A stretch of DNA of 64,000 nucleotides from Nitrospira japonica (GTDB lineage Bacteria; Nitrospirota; Nitrospiria; Nitrospirales; Nitrospiraceae), in the NCBI RefSeq assembly GCF_900169565.1, contig NZ_LT828648.1, positions 684,876-748,875 on the forward strand, read 5' to 3'. The position numbers were made by a program, and so were the translations under genes. The notes beneath the pieces were generated by a model. That model was given only the letters and a program-made list of their open reading frames with translations, ran no database searches and had not been told where the DNA came from. Positions 39,017-47,482 of this stretch are shown in pieces. Numbering within the stretch: the stretch's first letter is position 1; each line of letters begins with the position of its first letter.

Positions 39017-40118
39017 GACTCTGTCCTTCCTGGTCTCCTATCTGATCTCCGGCAGGTTCTGCGGTCAATGCCTCGAGCTTGTCGGCAATCAACCCGGCAT
39101 TGTAGGCTACCAATCCGTCACGATCCGTCCGCAGGCGGTCGAAGAGCTCCTTGTGAGGCCGCAAGACTTCGACGTCTTTGATTTTTGCCAGCGCTTCCAT
39201 CGCATAGACGCGGAGAGGTCGGATCGGAATGGCCTCCAAATACAGGGCCGTAGGACGGGCGTCACCGATAAGTCCGAGCGCCTTGATGGCCAGCTCCTTC
39301 ACCCCGGTATCCTTGTCGTGTTGAAGCCGCCGCATGAGTGGCTCAACCGCCCGCACGTCCGCGATCTTCCCGAGTAAGTCCGCCGCGGCTTCACGTACGA
39401 GCCAATCCTCGTCTTCCAGGTATTCGATCAAGATTTCCACCGCTGGACGGCCGATCCCGAGCAGATCCACCACCGTCGCCATTCGAGCCTCCTCGCGCTC
39501 GCTGGCGCCTTCGACGTCGCGCAATGCGTCGAAGGTGCCGTCGATCCGCTCTCGGATGGCGCCAAGTTTTCTCAGCGTGCCGACCGCGATGTCCCGTACG
39601 GCGGGCTGGCCCATTGCGTCGATGAACGCATCGACGGATCGAGGATCCAACAATTGATCCAACATCAGCGCGGCAGTCACCTGCGCGTCGGGATCCGGAT
39701 GCTTCATCATCTGACACAGAGGCACGACGGCGGTAGGAATTGCTCCGACCAGATGCGTGACGAGCCGCTTGGTTTCACCTTCCTCGGTCTTCGGGAGCAA
39801 TGCAACCAACGCAGCCGCGGTTTCCGTATCGAGCACACCGGCCATTTGTTCCAATGCGGTGGCACCGGACTTTCGCACGGCCGCTTCTCCGTCTTCCAGC
39901 AATCCGACCAAGGCCACACCGGCATGCGGGTCTTTGATTCGAGCCAACATGGCCGCCGCTTCCTGTTTCAGCACGGGCGGTCCCGAATGCATGGCGTCGA
40001 TCAAGGCCTGTACCGCCTTGGGGCCTCCGGCCAAGCAGGCCGCTGTGGCTCTCATGCGTCGCCAATCTTCCTCGTGGACCAGCTCGGCGACGAGCGTTTC
40101 AATACTTTCCTTCGACAT
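39009..40118 (-). CDS. HEAT-repeat protein (369 residues)
   Basis: An all-helical repeat protein with roughly ten HEAT units, such as WLVREAAADLLGKIADVRAV near residue 255. Repeats in the N-terminal half are more degenerate (AAALVALLPKTEEGETKRLV region). The C-terminus departs from its neighbours: a Glu/Gln/Gly-rich tail after residue 340 and no LGW cap. It begins MSKESIETLVAELVHEEDWR, without a signal peptide. It lies 47 bp after the next HEAT gene upstream and overlaps the following one by 8 bp, so it is part of a polycistron. Confidence 0.85.
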   Translation of the reverse strand: MSKESIETLVAELVHEEDWRRMRATAACLAGGPKAVQALIDAMHSGPPVLKQEAAAMLARIKDPHAGVALVGLLEDGEAAVRKSGATALEQMAGVLDTETAAALVALLPKTEEGETKRLVTHLVGAIPTAVVPLCQMMKHPDPDAQVTAALMLDQLLDPRSVDAFIDAMGQPAVRDIAVGTLRKLGAIRERIDGTFDALRDVEGASEREEARMATVVDLLGIGRPAVEILIEYLEDEDWLVREAAADLLGKIADVRAVEPLMRRLQHDKDTGVKELAIKALGLIGDARPTALYLEAIPIRPLRVYAMEALAKIKDVEVLRPHKELFDRLRTDRDGLVAYNAGLIADKLEALTAEPAGDQIGDQEGQSHE

Positions 40119-40165
40119 AGCACAACATGGCGAATGACGGCCAGCGTGGAGCCGTGCGGGGCGCG

Positions 40166-41248
40166 CTACACTCGACCCGGGCGCCAGCCGACCTTGGTCA
40201 GCGTTTCATTCACGTGAAACCGGAGATTCTCGTCCGTCTCCTGCGACAACATCGTCAGCAACGGAGCGATGACCTTGCTTCCGAAGTACGCCAATGAACC
40301 GGCGGCATCGGCCCTCGTAATCGTATGGCGCAAGGCCCTGATCAAAGAAGGAATCGCCGCCTCATCTCCGAGAGCTCCGAGGGCCCGCGCCGCAGCCGCC
40401 ATCGTCACCATTTCCTCGCTCCAATTGTCTCCGCAGCCGGCGATGACGCGTGAGTCCGGCGGCTGATCCGATCCTTCCAGAACCTTGATCAGTACCGGCA
40501 CCGCGCGCTGATCACCGATCTGACCCAGGGCTTCCACGGCCAGCAGGCGCAAACCCGGCTCCTTCATGGCCAGCATCAGGAATTCGACGGCCCGGCCGTC
40601 TCCGATCTGGCCGAGGGCCCGCACGATATCCTCCCGAACAGCGGCATCACGATCGTTGAACAGCGCCGATAATAACGGCTCGACCGCGGCCGACGACTTC
40701 ATTTTCCCCAGCGCTTCCACCGCATGGAGGCGGACGAGCCAATCGGCATCGGCCAGTGCCGTTAGCAGTGAGGGAATGGCCGCGTCCCCGATGGCGACCA
40801 GCGCTGCCGTCGTTTCCTCGCGAACCGCCTTCACCTTGTCCTGCAACAATGGAATCAAGGGTTCGACGGCTTCAGAATTCTTGATGCGGCCCAAGGCTTT
40901 GGCCGCGTGCATCCGGACGATCCAATCTTTGTTACCGAGCGCGGCCAGGAGCTGGGCCAGCACCCGTTCATCGGCGATGCAGGCCAGCACCGCGGAGGCA
41001 GCTTCCTGGACCGCTAGATGGGAATCTGAGAGACACAGCCCGAGAGCCGGAACCGAGGGAGCTCCGATGGCCGTCAACGATCCGATCGCCGCCTCGCGCA
41101 CCGCGCGGTCCGAATCCTGCAGCATCAAAACCAGCGGCGCCACGGCGCGCGGGTCTCGTAATGTCCCCAGCATGGCGGCGGCCTCCTCGCGGATAGCCCA
41201 ATCTTCGTCTTTGAGCGCTGCAATTTGCTCCGCGACGGCATCGGCCAT
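40166..41248 (-). CDS. HEAT-repeat protein (360 residues)
   Basis: Start at 41248 (MADAVAEQIAALKDEDWAIR), since residues further upstream look non-coding. About eleven HEAT repeats follow, such as WIVRMHAAKALGRIKNSEAV. Around residue 270 a non-repeat insertion, EGSDQPPDSRVIAGCGDNW, interrupts the stack. A comparable cysteine-containing insertion occurs in the 455-residue neighbour (GTPTPGCIVSEDAF). The C-terminus VNETLTKVGWRPGRV carries the shared cap. The insertions may form a loop for partner binding, which is inference. Confidence 0.85.
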   Translation of the reverse strand: MADAVAEQIAALKDEDWAIREEAAAMLGTLRDPRAVAPLVLMLQDSDRAVREAAIGSLTAIGAPSVPALGLCLSDSHLAVQEAASAVLACIADERVLAQLLAALGNKDWIVRMHAAKALGRIKNSEAVEPLIPLLQDKVKAVREETTAALVAIGDAAIPSLLTALADADWLVRLHAVEALGKMKSSAAVEPLLSALFNDRDAAVREDIVRALGQIGDGRAVEFLMLAMKEPGLRLLAVEALGQIGDQRAVPVLIKVLEGSDQPPDSRVIAGCGDNWSEEMVTMAAAARALGALGDEAAIPSLIRALRHTITRADAAGSLAYFGSKVIAPLLTMLSQETDENLRFHVNETLTKVGWRPGRV

Positions 41249-41320
41249 GGTCGTTCCTATTGCGAATTCGTGAGCGTAACACAGCCATTTTCGCAGGGTC
41301 AACGGAACGTGGCTGAACAA

Positions 41321-41461
41321 TTACGCCGTCGCGGGAAGCATAGTCGCCAGGACAAAGGCAGCGACGATCATCAACGTGACCGACGGGAAAGAACCGACTG
41401 ACGCCTTGATCACCGTGAGGCGATAGACGTGCATGGCTTCGCGGAGAACCGGGAGGGCCAT
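41321..41461 (-). CDS. Possible small membrane protein between two HEAT genes
   Basis: In the 319 bp gap between HEAT genes (41249-41567) a 46-residue frame starts MALPVLREAMHVYRLTVIK and ends in a hydrophobic segment VTLMIVAAFVLATMLPATA. One transmembrane helix is predicted. No good Shine-Dalgarno precedes the ATG at 41461, and the frame is open well upstream, so this could be chance. Nothing else is visible in the gap. Confidence 0.25.
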   Translation of the reverse strand: MALPVLREAMHVYRLTVIKASVGSFPSVTLMIVAAFVLATMLPATA

Positions 41462-41567
41462 GCCGCCGGATGACGACGGAAATCCAAAGCGGAAGAACCC
41501 CGCGTGACTTGGGCGAACCCGACATGCCTTTGTCGGCCAGATCGCGAAGCGCCGCTGAGAGGAAACT

Positions 41568-42935
41568 TCAGCTGCTGCCTTTGGCAAAATCTCCGGACGG
41601 CCCGAATCGACCGCCGGCGCCGAGGGGAAGATCGACCCGAGCATTGTCCACGTTGCTGGAATCAACCGTTGAATCCTCCTGGGGCAGGATCCATCCGAGC
41701 TTCTCAAGCGTCTCCATTACCAGTTGCCGCAGCGCATCCTTGGCGCTCAGGCGGACAGAGGCGTACGAAAGGACCCGTTCGCCCTCCGAAGCGACTTCGG
41801 AAGCCTTTGGATCGTATAAGAACGCGATCAAGGGTTCGATGGCCGTGTCGCCGATCGCCGCCAACGCCGCGCTGGCTTTCTCGCGCAGCACACCGTCTTT
41901 CAGCAGCATGATCAAATCAGGAATGACCCGGGGGTCGCGGAACTGACCCAACGCCGTGGCCGCCGCTTCCTTGATGAAGGCATCCTCGCTGACGATGCAC
42001 CCGGGAGTCGGCGTGCCGTCTTGCCGGATGCCCTTTCCTTTCAAGGCATCGAGCACGGGCGGGAGCGCCCTCGGATCCCCGATCATGCCGAGTGAAGCGA
42101 TCGCATGCCGTTTGACCGCTCCGTCCTTCATCGCCTCGATCAACGCGTCGATGGCGCGAGCATCGCCGATCATACCGAGCGCGATCGTCGCATCCTCACG
42201 CACGGCGCGGTCGGGATCCTTGAGCGCGGCGACGAGGGCGTCGACGACCTTGGGCTCCCGGACCCAGGTCCTTCCGATTTGATAGTCGGTCGTCATGCCG
42301 CCCAACGCGCGGGCCGCATGACATCGGACGACAAAATCCTTATCGGCGAAACAGGAGATGAGTGGATCGACGGACGGCGGCCCGATATACACGAGCGCTG
42401 TTCCCGCCGTCTCCCGGACGATCTTGGAGGTATCGCGGAACAGTTTGATCAGGACCGGAACGGCTTTGGGATCGCCGATTTTTCCCAAAGCCTCCGCTGC
42501 CGCGCTCTTCACGGCTCCGTCGCGGTCACGGCAGGCAACCACCAAGGCATCGACAACTCTTGGGTCCCGGATCTCGCCGCAGGTCTTGGCTGCATGCTCG
42601 CGCACCCGCCACCGCTGGTCCTTTAACCCCGCAAGCATCCGGTCCAGTACGGCCGCGCCGATGCGGGCGGCAGATTCCACCGCTTGGTTGCGCACTTCCA
42701 TGATGGGATCGTCGAAGAGCTCTACGAGCGCCTCGACGGCCTTTTGACCGCCGATCTTCGCGATCCCCGAGGCGGCGTGGGCGCGCACGGACCAGTATTC
42801 GTCGCTGCACGCGCTGATCAGCGCCTCAAGGCCTTTGGGATCGGCCAACTCCGCCAACGCCTTCGCCGCTTCCTCGCGCGTGGCATCGTCGACGTCCTCG
42901 AGTGCATCCAAGAGCCGTTCTAATGTCTGGGCCAT
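41568..42935 (-). CDS. HEAT-repeat protein (455 residues, largest of the array)
   Basis: The first HEAT gene of the array in transcription order. It has about 13 repeats, such as WSVRAHAASGIAKIGGQKAV near residue 45. Two insertions break the stack: TTDYQIGRTWVREPKVV near 225 and GIRQDGTPTPGCIVSEDAF near 315. Following the LEKLGW cap is a disordered 40-residue tail rich in Asp, Asn and Gly. GAGG precedes the ATG at 42935. No catalytic motif or export signal appears. It lies 117 bp downstream of the secreted-protein gene. Confidence 0.85.
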   Translation of the reverse strand: MAQTLERLLDALEDVDDATREEAAKALAELADPKGLEALISACSDEYWSVRAHAASGIAKIGGQKAVEALVELFDDPIMEVRNQAVESAARIGAAVLDRMLAGLKDQRWRVREHAAKTCGEIRDPRVVDALVVACRDRDGAVKSAAAEALGKIGDPKAVPVLIKLFRDTSKIVRETAGTALVYIGPPSVDPLISCFADKDFVVRCHAARALGGMTTDYQIGRTWVREPKVVDALVAALKDPDRAVREDATIALGMIGDARAIDALIEAMKDGAVKRHAIASLGMIGDPRALPPVLDALKGKGIRQDGTPTPGCIVSEDAFIKEAAATALGQFRDPRVIPDLIMLLKDGVLREKASAALAAIGDTAIEPLIAFLYDPKASEVASEGERVLSYASVRLSAKDALRQLVMETLEKLGWILPQEDSTVDSSNVDNARVDLPLGAGGRFGPSGDFAKGSS

Positions 42936-43052
42936 GACGATTTCCTCTGTTCGACAGGAACGGGGCACGGTCCGTTTCGCATGAAACTTCCCGGCCGTCG
43001 CACGATCATGATGGACGACGCCGTCTCATGCCAGATAATTTCCGCACCCACC

Positions 43053-43508
43053 TCAGTACTTGTAATCGGGCTCGCCGCCGTAGGGATAGGTCCGCTTGCA
43101 GCGCACGAGCAACGTCTGCGTGCCACGGCCGCCCACACACTGATCCAAAGACGACGCAAACTCGACCTTCCCTTCCAGATTGACGGAGAAAGGAAAGTCG
43201 AAGGTGAAGCTGACGAACTTGTACTTTCCGGGACGGAGCGCCAAGGTCTGTTTGTCGGTCGTCTTGTATGCATCCATCGACTCCGGATCCGAATTATAGA
43301 TGGACGGTGTGACGCCGGGAACCTGCCACCAGGATGGAGGATCCAACACGGTTGCATCGATCGTGATCGGATGCTCGGTGGTATAGGCCGCCGGCGGTCC
43401 GGCTTCGGCAGAGGCGTAGCATAACAGCACGCTCCCCAGCAGTAGACACAACAGCAGCAGATTGAACCCGCACTTTGCGCCGATACTCTTGGGACACATC
43501 ATCGTCAT
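43053..43508 (-). CDS. Secreted protein of unknown function next to the HEAT array
   Basis: A 151-residue protein starting MTMMCPKSIGAKCGFNLLLL, with a signal peptide that cleaves near YASAEA. The mature part is strand-rich, with LRPGKYKFVSFTFDFPFSVN near the middle, and ends TYPYGGEPDYKY. Two cysteines (DQCVGG and VRCKRT) may form a disulfide. The start codon overlaps the stop of the upstream phosphatase-like gene by one base (TGATG), so the two are translationally coupled. I do not recognise the family. Confidence 0.65.
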   Translation of the reverse strand: MTMMCPKSIGAKCGFNLLLLCLLLGSVLLCYASAEAGPPAAYTTEHPITIDATVLDPPSWWQVPGVTPSIYNSDPESMDAYKTTDKQTLALRPGKYKFVSFTFDFPFSVNLEGKVEFASSLDQCVGGRGTQTLLVRCKRTYPYGGEPDYKY

Positions 43509-44521
43509 CACTGGGGTATGGTCGAATTCGGCTCGGCCGGGACAAAGGCGGACTGAAAAATTTCCTCGACTGAACGGCTTTCCCACTCCGTGTGAGTCTC
43601 GAGTCCCAGGCTGCGCATTACCGTCGCTCCGGTGTCGATGATCGACACCGGTTGATGGATGGCATGCCCCTGCTTGATGCCCACTCCGGACGCGATCCAG
43701 GGAACGACCGGGGTCACGCCGTCCGCTTCCTTCTGATTCGCATCCCTGCCCTCTTCACTCAAAGAGGTCACGAATATGGTCGTACGCTTCAAGAGCCCCT
43801 CTTCCTTGTACAGATCGAGGACGGAAGTCATGGCCTTGTCGACCACCCGCAGCGCTTCCCGATATTCCTTCGATTCCCAGCCGCGTGCGGCGCCGACCCG
43901 GCCGGCTTCGGGAAGGTGCACAACGAGGAAATGCGGCAGCGAGAGGATGGCATGGCCGTATCCGTGGCCGCTGGTCGCCTTCTTAAAATATTGTCTGATG
44001 TAGGACACCACTCGATCCGGATTACATTCCGGCTTGAGAGGTCCGCACATCTGATAGTCGGTATAGGGCTCCGGCCTGGCAAGCTGGTAAAGCGCCTCGT
44101 CCATAAAGAAGATCGCGCTGTCGCGGCCGCCGCTCAAATCGAGATAGTCGAAGACGCTGGGAGCGCGCGGATAGCCCCGGCTGAACTCAAACACATTCCA
44201 CGTAATGCCGTGCTTTTCGACCGGCATGCCGGTGATCAACGACGCCATGGTCGGCAAACGCAACGCCGGCTTTACCGAGGTGGCGGACCACGTCACCGAG
44301 CCTTCCTTGACCAGTCGGCTGAGGGTCGGCATCGTGCCGCCGGCGAGGGACCGGTGACTGAATCCTTCCAGCACGAACAGGATCACGTGCTCGGTGAGAG
44401 GAGCGGACGGCGGGGTCACGGGCACCGGTGACGTCCTTGAGGACTTGGACGTCGCGGAGGCAGTTTCGAGAACGAACAGTGCCAGAGCGACGCCGATCAA
44501 GACGATTCGCGAGTACCACAT
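43508..44521 (-). CDS. Alkaline-phosphatase-superfamily protein, probably catalytically dead
   Basis: A 337-residue exported protein (signal MWYSRIVLIGVALALFVLET). The fold of type I phosphodiesterase/nucleotide pyrophosphatases is readable: HVILFVLEGFSHRSL, then LPTMASLITGMPVEKHGITW, and the C-terminal TPVVPWIASGVGIKQG with IIDTGATVMRSLGL. Aligned by eye, active-site residues are replaced. The first metal Asp is Glu (VLEGF). The Thr nucleophile nine residues before the TG is Arg. The DHG metal motif reads LSEEG. This suggests a pseudoenzyme that binds rather than cleaves. GGAGG lies 13 bases before the ATG. It is coupled to the next secreted gene. Confidence 0.75.
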   Translation of the reverse strand: MWYSRIVLIGVALALFVLETASATSKSSRTSPVPVTPPSAPLTEHVILFVLEGFSHRSLAGGTMPTLSRLVKEGSVTWSATSVKPALRLPTMASLITGMPVEKHGITWNVFEFSRGYPRAPSVFDYLDLSGGRDSAIFFMDEALYQLARPEPYTDYQMCGPLKPECNPDRVVSYIRQYFKKATSGHGYGHAILSLPHFLVVHLPEAGRVGAARGWESKEYREALRVVDKAMTSVLDLYKEEGLLKRTTIFVTSLSEEGRDANQKEADGVTPVVPWIASGVGIKQGHAIHQPVSIIDTGATVMRSLGLETHTEWESRSVEEIFQSAFVPAEPNSTIPQ

Positions 44522-44734
44522 AGTGCGAGTTTCGCCTCCAAAATTCAAAAAGAAATGGTACCTTAGCACGCGAATTTTCAGGAAGGCAAGCCGCCGATTC
44601 TGACGCCGTGATGCCGGCGGCTCGGCTTTCTTCACGGCCTCCTCGGTGTTATGCTCAAGTTCATTCGGGTGAAGCGGAGGTTTGCCTCTTCGCTTCCTCG
44701 AAGCATCGTCCCGCGTGATCGAGGTAACGCCGTG

Positions 44735-45301
44735 ATGGCTCGCCCCATGCGTTGGTCTCCCCGTCCGGGCTCCGCGCACCTGGTCGGGATCGTAAGCCTC
44801 GCGTTCTTCAGCATCATATGGTCGGAAAAACCCCCTGAAGCCGCCGCGCCCGATCAAGATGATGTCCGATCCCATGCCGAGCAATCTTTTAGCCGTCTCC
44901 CGCCGGCGACCGGGGCGGCACCGTCACACCGCGATCAGGGAGCGGCCTACCCGCCGGACCAATACCTGATCGGCACCGGTCAAGGCGATATGGCCAAGGG
45001 AACCAGCGTATGCCGACGCGTTTCGGAACTGTCGGCACGGACCGAGATCGCCAAGCAGATCCGTATCCTGGTCAAGGAACACATGGTGGACCGCGTGCGG
45101 GAACGGAACGGCCGCGAAACCGATCAAGACATCGAGCTCACTCGCGAGGAAATCGTACAGGAATATCTTCAAGGCGTGATGATCGTCGACCGACAGGTCG
45201 ACGAAGCCGCCCACACGTGCTCGGCAACCGCCGTCATGTCGAAGAAGTATCTGCAGGTTTCTCCGACCCAGCCCGACTCCTCACCGGCCCTCGTGCGCTG
45301 A
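44735..45301 (+). CDS. LPP20-like exported protein
   Basis: A 188-residue protein with an uncleaved or signal-type hydrophobic segment (LVGIVSLAFFSIIW). A domain resembling the LPP20 lipoprotein family starts at DQYLIGTGQGDMAKG. It continues RRVSELSARTEIAKQIRILV and VIVDRQVDEAAHTC-like strands. Members of that family are envelope proteins of unclear function. The ATG at 44735 is preceded by GAGG about ten bases upstream. The frame is open to 44651, and an internal ATG at 44747 is also possible. It diverges from the phosphatase-like gene. Confidence 0.55.
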   Translation: MARPMRWSPRPGSAHLVGIVSLAFFSIIWSEKPPEAAAPDQDDVRSHAEQSFSRLPPATGAAPSHRDQGAAYPPDQYLIGTGQGDMAKGTSVCRRVSELSARTEIAKQIRILVKEHMVDRVRERNGRETDQDIELTREEIVQEYLQGVMIVDRQVDEAAHTCSATAVMSKKYLQVSPTQPDSSPALVR

Positions 45302-45357
45302 CGCTTCGACCTCCGACACGTTGCACTCGAGTCGCTTCTTCGGGTAGATAGCTGCTC

Positions 45358-46629
45358 ATGCCCGTCGAAAACAATTTCCAGCACGACGAACTCTCCCGTA
45401 AGAGCCCCGGGGACAGGTTGGGGACCGCCGAGTTGACGACCGGCCCGATGCCCGACTCTCCGGCCTGGGCGGAGGCGATGGCCGAACACGGTACACGGCT
45501 GGCCCGGGCGGGAGTGAGGACCGTTCTCTTCCTGCACGGCTCGATGCACGGGACTGACCTTTTCGGCATGCAGCGACTCGACCAGGTCGGCGGCCTCAAG
45601 CGCGGGTATTCTCGCGGCGTTTCCGGGCTCGATGCGCTGCTTGCCGCCATGCGCCAGGACAGCAACGGCATCCCGCCCCTCCCGGGGGGCCTCACTCCTC
45701 CATTCTACGACGACGTGCCGACCCGTCAGGCACTCGACCATCAGCTCAAAGACGCCGGTAATTTCACAGAGGCCGACGTCACTCTTTACGCGAAGGCCGT
45801 CAACCGGTCGATTGCCGACCCTATCTCGTGCCGGCGCCTTGTATGGGCCTCGGAACACCATCATTTGGGCCGCGCCGTCGCCACGATCCGGTTGCTCGAT
45901 TCCTTGCGAGCGTTCGCGCTGCAAGAGCACTGGACCTCCGGACAGCGCGTATTGATCCAGGCGCATGGGCAGGCCGGATTGGTCCTCGCACTCGCGTCGA
46001 ACTTCCTCTGTCCGAGCCCCGTCACAGGACGAGCCGCACTGCTTGGCATTCTCTCCTCCTATGCCGCCCAGGCACAGCTGGAGGATCTTGCTTCGACGCT
46101 TGCCCGACTCGCACCTCACATTGAGTCGGGCTCCTTGCTGAATGGCGCGGCCCTGGACGTCGTCACCTTCGGAACCCCTGTCCGGTACGGATGGGATCCG
46201 TCGGGCCTTGGCGCGCTTCTGCACATCGTGAATCATCGCAACCTTCGGACCGACGGGAAGAGCTGGCTTTCAAAAATGGAACTGCCCCAGATCACCATGG
46301 AAATGCCGATTGCGTGGGGTGGTGATTATGTGCAGGAGCTCGCCGTCGCAGGCAGCGATGCCTTGCCGTCCTCCGAATTGGCGACCGCCGCCAACAAGGC
46401 GATTTGGGAAATGGTCGAACCGTACGACGGCTTCGAGCGGTGGCTTGAATGCGCGCGCCGGGCGGTGCGCTTTCCTACAGAAGGGCGATGCTTGTCGGTG
46501 GACTACAAAGATTCCACAGGCTCGACCAATCCGCGGGATCACTACTACGGACACGCCGTCTATACGCGCCGCGAGGCGATGCTCTTCAACACTGCTCAAA
46601 TTGTCAAGTTGCTCTACGGTCCCGGCTAG
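45358..46629 (+). CDS. Alpha/beta-hydrolase-like protein lacking the serine nucleophile
   Basis: A 423-residue protein with no signal peptide. Segment TVLFLHGSMHGTDLF near residue 60 resembles the oxyanion-hole strand of alpha/beta hydrolases. VLIQAHGQAGLVLALAS near 200 occupies the nucleophile-elbow position, where G-x-S-x-G would be expected; here the Ser place is Gly. LDVVTFGTPVRYGWDP near 270 fits a following strand. A late His (GHAVYTRREAMLF) is present. The fold assignment is inference and the function is unknown. It may be a lipase-like binding protein. It follows the LPP20-like gene by 56 bp on the same strand. Confidence 0.5.
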   Translation: MPVENNFQHDELSRKSPGDRLGTAELTTGPMPDSPAWAEAMAEHGTRLARAGVRTVLFLHGSMHGTDLFGMQRLDQVGGLKRGYSRGVSGLDALLAAMRQDSNGIPPLPGGLTPPFYDDVPTRQALDHQLKDAGNFTEADVTLYAKAVNRSIADPISCRRLVWASEHHHLGRAVATIRLLDSLRAFALQEHWTSGQRVLIQAHGQAGLVLALASNFLCPSPVTGRAALLGILSSYAAQAQLEDLASTLARLAPHIESGSLLNGAALDVVTFGTPVRYGWDPSGLGALLHIVNHRNLRTDGKSWLSKMELPQITMEMPIAWGGDYVQELAVAGSDALPSSELATAANKAIWEMVEPYDGFERWLECARRAVRFPTEGRCLSVDYKDSTGSTNPRDHYYGHAVYTRREAMLFNTAQIVKLLYGPG

Positions 46630-46986
46630 CTCAGTCAGCCGGGCGACGCTCAGGCCGCTTCTGCGCCGTTCTCGAAATCATCTCCGGGCCTCCTGACTGT
46701 GATCTCTCCGAACATTTTCGGGCCAGATGTGTCATTTTTCGAAACCTCCTGAGACCGGTCCCCAATAAGCCAGCCCGAAGGTCTCCCGCAACCCATTGAA
46801 TTTATTTTTAACCCTACGGGGCGCTACTGATTGTCCCCGGCCCGAAGTTTGCTCCTCTCCCGTCCGACTTTTTGCAGATGCGAAAGGAGGGGACATGGCC
46901 GGATAGTGAGAATCAGCTGATGGAACTCGCCGGACGTTCTTTCACGTGTTCTGAATCACTTATTTTTTTCCAATGGAGGACAGGGA
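46630..46986. other. Intergenic region with a weak hairpin and one possible tiny frame
   Basis: A 357 bp gap. The 3' end of the preceding gene carries CCCGGCT/AGCCGGG (46621-46643) without a T-run. On the minus strand a 34-codon frame (46631-46735) has AGGAGG nine bases upstream, but its residues look like chance. The plus strand toward 46986 is T-rich and probably holds the promoter of the next gene, whose GGAGG is at about 46975. I see no RNA gene. Confidence 0.4.
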
Positions 46987-47400
46987 ATGCGCAGTGTGAA
47001 GACTGTTTCACGGTTCATCGGATCAGCGATCACGTTGACGCTCTTGGTGACATTGACCATTCCGGCGGCGCACGCAGCGCCGGCGCGGGTGGCGAAAGAC
47101 GGCGGCGAACGCAGTAAAGCGGTGGCCATGGCGGCCCGCTATCTGCAGGGACCCGGTTTCGCCGACCCGATGCTGGCCGCGGAAACCGCGCCGGATGCAT
47201 CTTTGAGCGTCGAAGTGGATCACAAGGGTTGGGCCAGGATGGATCGGGAACAGAGGATGGATTTTCTCGATCGGATGAATGGCGGCGTGCTCCGAGCCAA
47301 CGGCGGCGTCTCGGTCGACATTCACGTGTCGATGAACGGAAGCAAAGTCGCCACCTCGACGTTCTCCTCGGGTCAACAAGTCATGCGGTTGGTCGACTGA
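46987..47400 (+). CDS. Secreted small protein of unknown function
   Basis: A 137-residue exported protein with a long signal peptide (ITLTLLVTLTIPAAHA, cleavage after AHA around residue 30). The mature region is rich in Asp and Gly: VDHKGWARMDREQRMDFLDR then NGGVSVDIHVSMNGSKVATS. I do not recognise the family. GGAGG lies about eight bases before the ATG. It is followed by a strong hairpin at 47421-47454. Confidence 0.6.
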   Translation: MRSVKTVSRFIGSAITLTLLVTLTIPAAHAAPARVAKDGGERSKAVAMAARYLQGPGFADPMLAAETAPDASLSVEVDHKGWARMDREQRMDFLDRMNGGVLRANGGVSVDIHVSMNGSKVATSTFSSGQQVMRLVD

Positions 47401-47420
47401 CACTGCGTCCACGTGCAGCC

Positions 47421-47454
47421 TGCGCGGAGCGGGGCCCGATGCCCCCTCCGCGCA
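47421..47454. terminator. GC-rich hairpin between convergent genes
   Basis: TGCGCGGAG-C-GGGGC pairs with GCCCC-CTCCGCGCA (one bulged C, five-base loop). It lies between the secreted-protein gene ending at 47400 and the convergent DUF4177-like gene. The plus-strand T-run is weak. Confidence 0.55.
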
Positions 47455-47482
47455 CGGGCCATGCCTCTTTCTCTGCCGGTCG

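Noticed and set aside
37464-42935. HEAT genes read as phycobilin lyase genes
   Set aside because: The repeats are shared by many unrelated proteins and there are no phycobilisome genes.
38252-42935. DNA-level tandem repeats in the HEAT array
   Set aside because: The similarity follows the protein repeats; no exact repeat unit with spacers was seen, and no CRISPR-like spacing.
46631-46735. 34-codon minus-strand frame with AGGAGG nine bases upstream
   Set aside because: The sequence looks like chance (Arg/Ser/Pro mix), with no domain and no promoter. Worth checking only if conserved.
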